Shown piece after piece: positions 8,984 through 17,101 of a DNA stretch of 64,000 nucleotides. Positions within the stretch are counted from its first letter, which is position 1; each line of letters begins with the position of its first letter. Source of the DNA: Catenulispora sp. GP43 (GTDB lineage: Bacteria; Actinomycetota; Actinomycetes; Streptomycetales; Catenulisporaceae); assembly GCF_041260665.1 (NCBI RefSeq), contig NZ_JBGCCT010000007.1, forward strand, positions 346,346 through 410,345, written 5' to 3'. The notes under the pieces are model-generated. The model was not told the DNA's origin. It was given only the letters and a program-made list of their open reading frames with translations, and ran no database searches. The position numbers and the translations under genes were made by a program.

Positions 8984-8999
8984 AACTAACTATTTGGTT
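8984..8999. promoter_or_regulatory. candidate TetR operator
   Basis: The imperfect dyad AACTAA-N4-TTGGTT (one mismatch between arms) lies 18 bp upstream of the TetR start codon, in a locally AT-rich stretch. Position and symmetry fit autoregulation; binding is inferred. Confidence 0.45.
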
Positions 9000-9038
9000 G
9001 ATATGCTACCCGGCGTGCCCCCGTTCCACCCAGCCGGC

Positions 9039-9266
9039 TCAGTACGGCTTCAGCGTCCCGAAGCGGAGCCCGTCACGCCCCTGGCTGACCAGGGCGGTGT
9101 GCGGGTGACGCCGCCAGCCGCGGCAGCGTGCGCCGACGGCGATACCGGGACCCATGCCGATGCCTCCCGCGTCCTGCAGGCGGGGGGCCACGCTCACCTT
9201 GCGGCCCAAGCGCGCCCCGCAGCGTTCGCACAGGGTGCGGGCGGCCATGAACTCAATCCAATCCAT
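9039..9266 (-). CDS. small CxxC protein of unknown function
   Basis: Protein of 75 residues from ATG 9266 (alternative 9290). It contains LCERCGARL, a CxxC pair suited to a zinc ribbon, and a later GARCRGWRRHPHTAL with one more Cys and a His, then a basic, aromatic end GLRFGTLKPY. The order of motifs looks like a real small protein rather than a shadow, and a GGCGGGAGA sequence precedes the start. Family not recognised. It is divergent from the LAL gene at 9368. Confidence 0.5.
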   Translation of the reverse strand: MDWIEFMAARTLCERCGARLGRKVSVAPRLQDAGGIGMGPGIAVGARCRGWRRHPHTALVSQGRDGLRFGTLKPY

Positions 9267-9367
9267 GACGCCACGTTCTCCCGCCGCCATCACAGTTCGC
9301 CCCCGTGGCGAACCCTGGCCGGCGCACGCCAGGGAACCGGCCAGGGGACAGGCCAGGGAGGTCGGCC

Positions 9368-12094
9368 ATGAAGCTGCTGGGCCGTCGCGCCGAATGCGCA
9401 CGACTGGACGCGCTGCTCAAGGCGACGCGCGAGGGCGCCAGCGGCGTGCTCGTCCTGTCGGGCGAGGCCGGCATCGGCAAGACGGCGCTGCTGGACCACG
9501 CCGTGCGCTCCGCCGTCGGTGTCAGGGTCCTGCGAGCCTCGGGCGTCGAGTCCGAGATGGACCTTCCCTACGCGGCCCTGCACCGGCTGTGCCTGCCGCT
9601 GCTGGACGGCGTCGACCACCTGCCCGGGCCGCAGGCCGAGGCGCTGGCGACGGTCTTCGGGATGCGGGCCGGCGACCGGCCCGGTCCGTTCCTGGTCGGC
9701 CTCGGCGTGCTCAACCTGCTCGCCGAGGCGGCGCGCGGCGGTCCGCTGCTGTGCGCGGTCGACGACGCGCACTGGCTGGACGAGGCCTCGGCGCAGGCGA
9801 TCGCCTTCGTGGCGCGCCGGCTGCGTGCCGAGTCGATCCTGGTGCTGATCACCAGCCGTACGCCGATCCGGAGTATGCGCGGCCTGGTGGAGCTTGGCGT
9901 CGGGGGACTCGCTCCGGCGGCGTCCGGGGAGTTGCTGGACTCGGTGGTGCGCTGGCCGCTGGACGACGGTGTCCGGGCCGCGATCCTGGCCGAGGCGCGC
10001 GGCAATCCGCTGGCCCTGCTGGAACTTCCGCTGGCGTCCCCCGACCGCCTGGCCGGCGGCTTCGGCCTGCTGGAGGCCACGGCGCTGACCGGCCGGATCG
10101 AGGAGAGCTTCCGGCGCCGGATCGCCGAACTGCCCGCCGACTGCCAGGAACTGCTCCTGCTCGCCGCCGCCGAATCGGCCGGCGACCCGGTGCTGATCTG
10201 GCGCGCCGCCGCGGCTCTGGGACTCAGCCCGGACGCCGGCGGCGCCTGCGAGGACGCCGAACTGCTGACGATCGGGCTGCGCTTCGCGTTCCGGCATCCG
10301 CTGGTGCGCTCGGCGGTCTACCACGCGGCCTCGGCCGAGGCCCGGCGCCGGGTGCACCGGGTCCTGGCCGACGCGACGTCGCGCGAGGCCGATCCGGACC
10401 GGCGCGCCTGGCATCTGGCACAGGCTGCCGAGCATCAGGACGAGGCGGTGGCGGCCGAGTTGCAGGACTCGGCGGCTCGGGCGCAGTCCCGGGGCGGGCT
10501 GGCCGCGGCGGCTGCGTTCTTGGAACGTGCCGCGGCGCTGACGCCGGATCCGGTGGTGCGTGCCGAGCGTGAACTGCTTGCCGCGCGCGACAAGTACCAC
10601 GCCGGCGCACCGGAGGGTGCACAGGTGTTGCTGGACAAGGTGGAGTCCGGTCCGTACGACGAGCTGCGCGCGGCGCACGTCTTGCAGTTGCGGGGGCATC
10701 TGGCGTTCGTCACCGGCAGTGCGGCGCTGGCGCCGAGTCTGCTGCTGGAGGCGGCGCGGCAGTTCGAGGCGCTCGATCCGGTGCTGGCCCGCGAGACGTA
10801 TCTGGACGCGATCATCTATGCGCTCAGGGTCGGCCGGTTCGCCGACGAGGTGACCGTCACCGAGGTGGCCAAGGCTGCGGCTGCCGCACCGGCACCGGGG
10901 CCGAACCGGCAAGCACGTGCGCAGGATCTGCTGCTTGACGCGCTGGCTGTTGTTTACACCGAGGGGCACAGCGCGGGTGCGCCTATGGTGCGGCGGGCGC
11001 TGGACGCCTTTTCGCTCGAGGCCGAGGGGCTGTCGGTGGTCGAGGCGACCCGGTGGTTGTCGCTGGCGTGTTACGGCGCTTTCGCGACGTGGGACGATGT
11101 GGCGTGGGAACGGATTTCCGCGGAGAACGTCCGGCATATCCGAGCCACCGGTGCGCTGGGGATGCTGCCGGTCGCGCATTCGCAGCGGATGCTGGCGCAT
11201 CTGCACGCGGGGGAGTTCCAGGCCGCGGCGGACTTGTTGGAGGAGTCGGACGCCGTCTTGGCGGCGATCGGTGTGGACCGGCCGGCTTACGACGTGGCGG
11301 GGGTGGCGGCTTGGCGCGGCCAGGTGGATGAGGCCACTGAGCTGCTGCGGGTCGCTGAGGTGGCGGCGAGCGAGCGGCGCGATGGGAACGGGCTGACGTT
11401 CGTGCAGTACGCGTCGGCGGTCCTGCTCAACGGTCTCGGCCGCTTCGCCGAGGCCAGGGACGCGGCATTGGCTGCCGCGGATCCGAGGGGCTCAGCGTTC
11501 GCTTACTGGGCGCTGACCGAGTTCGTCGAGGCGGCGGTGCGCTGCGGGGACAGGGCGCAGGCGGAACAGGCGGTGGAGCAGATCGCCATGAGCGCCACGC
11601 CGAGCGACACCGACTGGGGCCTGGGGACGCAGGCGCGGCTGCGAGCACTGATCAGCGAAGGGCCCGAGGCCGATGCGCACTATCGGGAGGCGATCGAACG
11701 GCTCGGCCGGAGCCGAGGGCACGTTGAGCTGGCACGCACGCATCTGCTGTACGGCGAGTGGCTGCGCGGGCAGGAACGCGTTGCCGAGGCCCAGGAGCAG
11801 CTGAGCGCGGCACACGGGCGGTTCGCGGAGATGGGCGCCGAGGCGTTCGCGGAGCGTGCGCGACGTGAGCTGGCCGCGTGTGGGGTGACCGTCGCCGGGC
11901 CCGCGGCGCAGCAGGCGGCCGAGCTGACGGAGCAGGAGCGGCAGATCGCTCGGCGGGCGCGCGATGGACGGTCGAACGCTGAGATCGGGGCGGAGCTGTT
12001 TCTCAGCGCGCGGACGGTGGAGTGGCACTTGCGGAAGGTGTTTTCGAAGCTGGGGATCAGTTCGCGGCGGGAGTTGGGGGTGGTGCTTTCTTGA
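9368..12094 (+). CDS. LAL-family LuxR transcriptional regulator
   Basis: Protein of 908 residues from ATG 9368 (AGGGAGG at 9355-9361). Walker A GEAGIGKTALL, Walker B LLCAVDDAHWLDE, a long TPR-like region, and a C-terminal LuxR HTH (TEQERQIARRARDGRSNAEIG, then RTVEWHLRKVFSKLGISSRREL). It converges on a paralogous LAL gene; the two HTH-coding 3' ends are near-identical and form a large inverted repeat. Target genes are not visible nearby. Confidence 0.92.
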   Translation: MKLLGRRAECARLDALLKATREGASGVLVLSGEAGIGKTALLDHAVRSAVGVRVLRASGVESEMDLPYAALHRLCLPLLDGVDHLPGPQAEALATVFGMRAGDRPGPFLVGLGVLNLLAEAARGGPLLCAVDDAHWLDEASAQAIAFVARRLRAESILVLITSRTPIRSMRGLVELGVGGLAPAASGELLDSVVRWPLDDGVRAAILAEARGNPLALLELPLASPDRLAGGFGLLEATALTGRIEESFRRRIAELPADCQELLLLAAAESAGDPVLIWRAAAALGLSPDAGGACEDAELLTIGLRFAFRHPLVRSAVYHAASAEARRRVHRVLADATSREADPDRRAWHLAQAAEHQDEAVAAELQDSAARAQSRGGLAAAAAFLERAAALTPDPVVRAERELLAARDKYHAGAPEGAQVLLDKVESGPYDELRAAHVLQLRGHLAFVTGSAALAPSLLLEAARQFEALDPVLARETYLDAIIYALRVGRFADEVTVTEVAKAAAAAPAPGPNRQARAQDLLLDALAVVYTEGHSAGAPMVRRALDAFSLEAEGLSVVEATRWLSLACYGAFATWDDVAWERISAENVRHIRATGALGMLPVAHSQRMLAHLHAGEFQAAADLLEESDAVLAAIGVDRPAYDVAGVAAWRGQVDEATELLRVAEVAASERRDGNGLTFVQYASAVLLNGLGRFAEARDAALAAADPRGSAFAYWALTEFVEAAVRCGDRAQAEQAVEQIAMSATPSDTDWGLGTQARLRALISEGPEADAHYREAIERLGRSRGHVELARTHLLYGEWLRGQERVAEAQEQLSAAHGRFAEMGAEAFAERARRELAACGVTVAGPAAQQAAELTEQERQIARRARDGRSNAEIGAELFLSARTVEWHLRKVFSKLGISSRRELGVVLS

Positions 12095-12233
12095 GCGCCC
12101 CGCTCACTCCCCCTCACCGCAAAAGCGCCCCACCCAACTCCCGCCGCGAAGAAATCCCCGCCTTGGCAAAAACATTCCGCAAGTGCCACTCCACCGTTCG
12201 CGGACTGAGAAACAACTCCGCCCCGATCTCGGC
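11984..12233. repeat. inverted repeat formed by 3' ends of two convergent LAL genes
   Basis: The last ~110 bp of the + strand LAL gene (11984-12093) and of the - strand LAL gene (12114-12233) encode the same HTH sequence (GAELFLS, RTVEWHLR, GISSRREL). They are about 85% identical by eye when one is reverse complemented, with a 20-bp spacer. This is coding DNA, but it could fold in either transcript and recombine to invert or fuse the genes. Confidence 0.8.
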
Positions 12234-14909
12234 ATTCGACTGGCCAGCCGCGGCAAGCCGCGCGATCTGCGCCTCCTGCGGCGTCAGCACCGGCGCGCCG
12301 ACCGTGCGCTTGCGCACCGTCTCGCCGGTGGCGAGCAGCTCCCGGCGTGCTCGTTCGGCGAAGGCCTCCATGCCGATGGTGATCGACGCCTCGTGGGCTG
12401 CGCGCAGTTCGTCGCGGGCTTGGGAGCGACGGTTTTGGCGGCGTAGCCATTCGCCGAACAGCAGGCGGGCGCGGGCCGTGAACGTGCCGAGGCCGCCTCG
12501 GGTGAAGTGGTCGATCGCTTCGCGGTAGCGGTCCTCCGCGAGCTTCTGCTCTGCGGTGAGTGCGGAGGCGAGTGCGCATGCGCCCAGGGCCCAGGGGGTG
12601 TCGGCGCGCGTCCAGTCGGAGAGGCGTTCGCAGGCGTGTGCCGCCGTCGCCGGTTCGCCGGCTCGGGTCGCGGCCTCGACCAGTTCGCTCAGGGTGCAGT
12701 AGTGGATGGCGAAGTCCGGGTACTCCAAGCCTCGGGTCGCGGCCTGCAATGCCAAGGGATAGTCGCCCGAGCCGTTGTAGAGGATCGCCCGCGCGTATGC
12801 CGCCAGGCCGATTTGGCGTCCCAGCCCTTGCTGTTCGCCGTTGCGGTCCATGGAATCGGCCAGTTCCAGCGCCGCCTGCTTCCGTCCTCGGTGGGCCGCC
12901 ACCACGGCTCTGGCCGCTCTCTCCGTCGGCATACCCACGGCCTGTTGCGCGGCTGCGGCCTCGGCGAGCAGGTCCTCGGCCTCGGAGAAGCTGCCCGCGT
13001 ATCCGACGGCGGCGGCTCGGTGCGCCAGTGCCCACGGCAGGGTTGAGCGCGCGCCGGTTTCGCGGGCCGAGCGCACGGCACGCTCCGTGATGTCCTGCAG
13101 TGCCCGCAGGTCGCCCAGCTCCATAGCCACGCTCGCGGCGTACCACAGCAGCGGCAGGCCCTGGCTGTCGGCGAACGAGCGCAGTGCCTGCTCCAGGGGT
13201 GCCACGGCGGCGACGGGTCCGTCCACGGCCCAGGTGAGCAGGCCCCGCGCCAGCTGGCCGGCGGCGTCCTGGCCGGTCGGCAGGTCGCGCACGACCTCGG
13301 CGGCGCGGCGTAGTCCGTCCTGGTCGTTGCGGCCGGCGCTCAGGGCCGCGCCGAGGGCCACCAGGGAGGTGAGGCGGGCGGCGGCCGGGTCCAGGTCGCG
13401 CAGTCCGGCGGCCGCGTCGAGCAGCGGGCCGACCGCGCCGTGGCCGGGGTTGACCATGTGCGTGGCCATGGCGCGCAGGCGGGCCGCGGTGGCTCCTTGC
13501 AGCGGATCCAGACGGCCCAGTTCGGCGGCGGTGACCAGGTCGGGTACCCGGGTCAGCAGTCCGGAATCCAGGTACGCCTGCGCCGCGGCCAGGGCTCTGC
13601 GAGCCCGGCCCTGCGCGTCCGGGGTGAGCGCGGCGGCGCGCTCCAGGAACGAACCGGCCGCTGCCCGGCCGCCGCGGGCCAGGGCCCGGTCGGCGGAGCG
13701 TTCCAGGGCCGCGGCGACGTCCTCGTCCGGTTCGACCGAGCCGTGGGCCCGGTGCCAGGCCCGGCGGTCGGGGTCGCGGTCGGCGTCGGTGGCCTCGGCC
13801 AGGGCGCGGTGCGCCGCGCGCAGGGCCACGGCGTCGGCTCCGCGCCAGACCGCCGAGCGCACCAGCGGGTGGCGGAAGCGGACCGGGGCGCCCATGGTGA
13901 TCAGGTCCGCGGCCTCGGCCGGGGCGGCCGCGTCGGGGCCGACGTCCAGCAGGTCCAGGGCCCGCCACAGCAGCGGCGCGTCGCCGACGGGTTCCACGGC
14001 TGCCACCAGCAGCAGGGTGCGGGTCTGCGGCGGCAGCGCCTCCACGCGTCGGCGGAAACCGTCCTCGACGCGGGTCGCCACGCCCGCACCGGCGATGCCC
14101 GGTCCGCTGCCGTGAGGGCCGTGCCCGCCGTGACCGCCGAAGCCGAACGCCAGCTCCGCCGCGGTCCGGCTGCGCGGCAGCTCCAGCAGGGCCAGCGGGT
14201 TGCCGCCGGACTCGGCGACGATCCGGTCGCGCACGCGCGCGTCGACCTGGCCGGGCAGCGCCTCCTGCAGCAGCGTGCGCGCGTCGGCGTCCGTGAGGCC
14301 GGTCACGGCCAGACTCGGCAGTCCTGCCAACCCGGCCAGCCCGGCCGGCCCGTCCGCCTCGCCGTCGGCGAGCCGCTCGGCGAAGATCAGCGCCACCGCC
14401 TCGGCGTCCAGCCGCCGCCCGACGAACGCCAGCACCAGCCGCGACATCAGGTCCAGCCACTGCGCGTCGTCGACCAGGCACACCAGGGGCGAGGCGGCCG
14501 CGGCCTCGGCGAACAGCCCCAGCGTCGCCATTCCGACCAGCATCATCTCCGGCGGGTTGCCCGAGCTCAGTCCGAAGGCCACACGCAGCGCCTCCTGCTG
14601 CACCGGCGGCAGCCGGTCCAGGTGCGCCAGCAGCGGGGCGCAAAGCTGTTGCAGCGCCGAATACGCGAAGTCCGACTCGGCCTCGACGCCCGCGGTGCGG
14701 ACCACCTGCACCTGCCGGGACTGTCCGGCCCGCGCCGCCCCCGCCGCCTGCGCGGCCGCATGCTCCAGCAGCGCCGACTTGCCGATGCCGGCCTCCCCGC
14801 GCAGCACCAACACCCGGCTGTGCCCGTCGCGCACGTCCCGCAGCAGGCGGTCCAGCGTCTCCAGTTCGCGGTCGCGGCCGAGCAACTGGTACCTCGTGTC
14901 GTGCGACAT
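12114..14909 (-). CDS. LAL-family LuxR transcriptional regulator
   Basis: Protein of 931 residues starting MSHDTRYQLLGRDREL, with AAGGAAG placed 3 bp before ATG 14909; longer in-frame extensions lack family character. Walker A GEAGIGKSALLEHAA, Walker B LVCLVDDAQWLD, a TPR-like middle, and a C-terminal LuxR HTH (TPQEAQIARLAAAGQSNAEIG). The HTH is almost the same as that of the convergent LAL at 9368, suggesting duplication and perhaps shared operators. It lies just downstream of a LuxR response regulator on the same strand. Confidence 0.92.
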   Translation of the reverse strand: MSHDTRYQLLGRDRELETLDRLLRDVRDGHSRVLVLRGEAGIGKSALLEHAAAQAAGAARAGQSRQVQVVRTAGVEAESDFAYSALQQLCAPLLAHLDRLPPVQQEALRVAFGLSSGNPPEMMLVGMATLGLFAEAAAASPLVCLVDDAQWLDLMSRLVLAFVGRRLDAEAVALIFAERLADGEADGPAGLAGLAGLPSLAVTGLTDADARTLLQEALPGQVDARVRDRIVAESGGNPLALLELPRSRTAAELAFGFGGHGGHGPHGSGPGIAGAGVATRVEDGFRRRVEALPPQTRTLLLVAAVEPVGDAPLLWRALDLLDVGPDAAAPAEAADLITMGAPVRFRHPLVRSAVWRGADAVALRAAHRALAEATDADRDPDRRAWHRAHGSVEPDEDVAAALERSADRALARGGRAAAGSFLERAAALTPDAQGRARRALAAAQAYLDSGLLTRVPDLVTAAELGRLDPLQGATAARLRAMATHMVNPGHGAVGPLLDAAAGLRDLDPAAARLTSLVALGAALSAGRNDQDGLRRAAEVVRDLPTGQDAAGQLARGLLTWAVDGPVAAVAPLEQALRSFADSQGLPLLWYAASVAMELGDLRALQDITERAVRSARETGARSTLPWALAHRAAAVGYAGSFSEAEDLLAEAAAAQQAVGMPTERAARAVVAAHRGRKQAALELADSMDRNGEQQGLGRQIGLAAYARAILYNGSGDYPLALQAATRGLEYPDFAIHYCTLSELVEAATRAGEPATAAHACERLSDWTRADTPWALGACALASALTAEQKLAEDRYREAIDHFTRGGLGTFTARARLLFGEWLRRQNRRSQARDELRAAHEASITIGMEAFAERARRELLATGETVRKRTVGAPVLTPQEAQIARLAAAGQSNAEIGAELFLSPRTVEWHLRNVFAKAGISSRRELGGALLR

Positions 14910-15044
14910 CGCTTCCTTACGGCGGTGGGGCCCCGTGGCCTGGTTCGTGCTCCGGGGAGCTGGGACCATCTTACGAATGATCACCGGCGCCGAAGCCGGC
15001 CGGCGCTGGGCATCGGCTGCTCCGGGGCTCCTGACGCGACGCCG

Positions 15045-15665
15045 TCAGATCCAGCCCTCCTCGCGCGCGATCCGCACCGCCTCGATCCGGCTGTGCGCGC
15101 CGGTCTTGGCGATGGCCCGCGACAGGTAGTTGCGGACTGTACCGTCGCTGAGGAACAGCTCGGCCGCGATGACCTTGGTGGGCGCGCCGTCCACCGATTT
15201 GAGCAGCACCTCCCGCTCCCGGTCGGTGAGCGGGTTGTCGCCCGCGGACAGCGCGGCCATCGCCAGGTCCAGGTCCAGCACCGGTTCGCCGGCGACGATC
15301 CGGCGCAGCCCGTCGACCAGCTGGGCCGGGGACACCTCGACGGTCAGGAAGCCGATCTGCGGGGCCAGCCGGGTCAGCGCCTTCAGCACCGTCGCCCAGC
15401 GCTCCACCAGGATCAGGACTTTGATGTCGGGCCGGCGCTCGCACAGCTGGGCGCACACCGTGTTCAGCGTCAGCGCGCCCGGCAGCTCGGCGTCCATCAG
15501 GACCACGCCCGGCCGGTGCCGCCGGACCGCCGGCCAGACGTCCTCCAGCCGGGTGGGCCGCGCCACCACCCGGAAGTCGCGTTCCCGGCCCAGCAGCGCG
15601 GCCAGCCCTTCCCGCCACAGAACAGCCCGTTGCGCCAGTGCGATCTCGATCAATGTCGACCCCAT
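15045..15665 (-). CDS. LuxR/NarL-type response regulator-like protein
   Basis: Protein of 206 residues. The N-terminal part looks like a receiver (VVLMDAELPG holds the Asp in the phospho-acceptor region; VLILVERW follows). The C-terminus is a LuxR HTH (NPLTDREREVLLKS, then KVIAAELFLSDGTVRNYLSRAIAKTGA). ATG 15665 is chosen because GGGAGG lies ~11 bp upstream. No sensor kinase is present. It reads away from the biosynthetic cluster, separated by a 266-bp AT-richer region, and could be a cluster-edge regulator. Confidence 0.85.
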   Translation of the reverse strand: MGSTLIEIALAQRAVLWREGLAALLGRERDFRVVARPTRLEDVWPAVRRHRPGVVLMDAELPGALTLNTVCAQLCERRPDIKVLILVERWATVLKALTRLAPQIGFLTVEVSPAQLVDGLRRIVAGEPVLDLDLAMAALSAGDNPLTDREREVLLKSVDGAPTKVIAAELFLSDGTVRNYLSRAIAKTGAHSRIEAVRIAREEGWI

Positions 15666-15931
15666 CCGCAGCAGTCCGCCTCCCGCGCAGCGCATTCAGA
15701 CTAGCCAACGGATACTGCTTCGGAGAATGCCTCAGGCGAGATATCCCTTTGCCTCCCAGTGGATTAGCATTTCGATCGAAGCATACGCCTACCTGGTGCG
15801 CCGTGAATAGATGACCGCTCACCGGGGCGACTATCAGGCTTATGCGGCGCATATCAATTCGCTATTTGTTTCGAAGAAATCGGGGCCTGCGATTAGCGGT
15901 GTCAGCGACCTGATCCGATATGCCCTGGACG
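15666..15931. other. AT-richer intergenic region at the left edge of the cluster
   Basis: This 266-bp stretch separates the response regulator start from the 3' end of the flavin monooxygenase and is visibly less GC-rich than its surroundings. It holds the perfect 10-bp palindrome TTCGATCGAA (15771-15780), a possible operator about 106 bp upstream of the response regulator. No gene is seen in it. Confidence 0.5.
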
Positions 15932-17077
15932 CTACGCCGCCAGCGCCGGCGCGGCCCGGTCGGCCAGCAGCCGCCGGATGTCCCGGACGGCCTCGCGCCC
16001 GGCGCGGTTGGCCCCCACGGTGCTGGCCGAAGGACCGTAACCCACCAGGTGCAGGCGCGGTTCCAGGACGACGCGCGTGCCGTCCATGGTGATGCCGCCG
16101 CCGGGCGCGCGCAGGTGCAGCGGCGCCAGATGGTCCAGCGCCGCGCGCCAGCCGGTGCACCACAAAATCACGTCCGCCTCGACGTTGCGCGGCGTCGGCG
16201 ACGTGCCGGCATCAGGCGCGCCGGCATCAGTGCCGCTGACATCTGTGGCGGCGTCCCAGGCGACGCCGTCCGGCGTGATCCGGTCGAACATCGGAAGGCG
16301 GTCCAGCACCCCGGAGCGCTGCGCCTCGCGGATCGCCTCGGTCACCGGCAGGCCGGTGACGCCGACCACGCTCTGCGGCACCAGTCCGGCACGCACCCTG
16401 GCGTCCACCATGGCGACGACCTCGCGTCCGTACTCCCGCGTGAACGGCTGGTCGCGGAACACCGGCGGCCGGCGCGTCACCCAGGTCGTCGTGGCCCCGG
16501 CCGTCGCGAGCTCGGTGAGCAGACCGATCGCGGTGATGCCGCCGCCGACCACGATCACGCGCTTGCCCGCGAACTCCTGCGGGCCGGGGTAGGCGGCGGC
16601 GTGCAACTGGCGTCCGCGGAAGGTCTCGCGGCCGGGGTAGTACGGCCAGAACGGCTTGTTCCACGTGCCGGTCGCGTTGATCACAGCGCGCGCGGCCCAG
16701 GTCTCAGTGGCGGTCTCGACCAGCAGGCGCTCCTGCGGCCCGTAGCGCACGGCCTGGACCGCGGCCGGCCGGTGCACGGCCAACTGGAAGTGCTCCTCGT
16801 ACTGGGCGAAGTAGCGCGGAACCGCCTCCGAGGCCCGCTCGCGCGGCGACGGGGCCTCGAAGGCCATGCCGGGCAGGTCGAAGATCCCGTTGACGGTCTC
16901 CATCCGCAGCGAGGGCCAGCGGTGCTGCCACGCGCCGCCCGGTGCCCGGTCGCCGTCCAGGACCACGTAGCCGGTATCGGGGGCGAAGCCAGCTCTGCGC
17001 AAGTGGTAGGCGCTGGACAGACCGGCCTGGCCGGCACCGATCACTACGACGTCCGTCATGCGCGTGGCTTCGTTCAC
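15932..17077 (-). CDS. flavin-dependent monooxygenase/NAD(P)-binding protein (CzcO-like)
   Basis: Protein of 381 residues with an N-terminal FAD Rossmann motif VVVIGAGQAGLSSAYHLRR, the NADPH Rossmann motif VIVVGGGITAIG near residue 175, and the ATGTW linker motif near 135. This is the layout of single-component flavin monooxygenases/CzcO-type oxidoreductases acting on amines, sulfides or ketones. Starts are GTG 17077 or ATG 17059 (MTDVVVIGAG). It follows the LanB-like gene by 24 bp on the same strand, so it belongs to the NRPS operon and probably oxidises the peptide or a building block (for example N-hydroxylation). Substrate unknown. Confidence 0.88.
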   Translation of the reverse strand: MNEATRMTDVVVIGAGQAGLSSAYHLRRAGFAPDTGYVVLDGDRAPGGAWQHRWPSLRMETVNGIFDLPGMAFEAPSPRERASEAVPRYFAQYEEHFQLAVHRPAAVQAVRYGPQERLLVETATETWAARAVINATGTWNKPFWPYYPGRETFRGRQLHAAAYPGPQEFAGKRVIVVGGGITAIGLLTELATAGATTTWVTRRPPVFRDQPFTREYGREVVAMVDARVRAGLVPQSVVGVTGLPVTEAIREAQRSGVLDRLPMFDRITPDGVAWDAATDVSGTDAGAPDAGTSPTPRNVEADVILWCTGWRAALDHLAPLHLRAPGGGITMDGTRVVLEPRLHLVGYGPSASTVGANRAGREAVRDIRRLLADRAAPALAA

Positions 17078-17101
17078 GCCGGATGGAACAACCGAACCCG
17101 A

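Noticed and set aside
11680..14643. A 987-codon open frame on the - strand, offset from the LAL gene
   Set aside because: Arg/Gly/Pro-rich shadow of the LAL gene in another frame.
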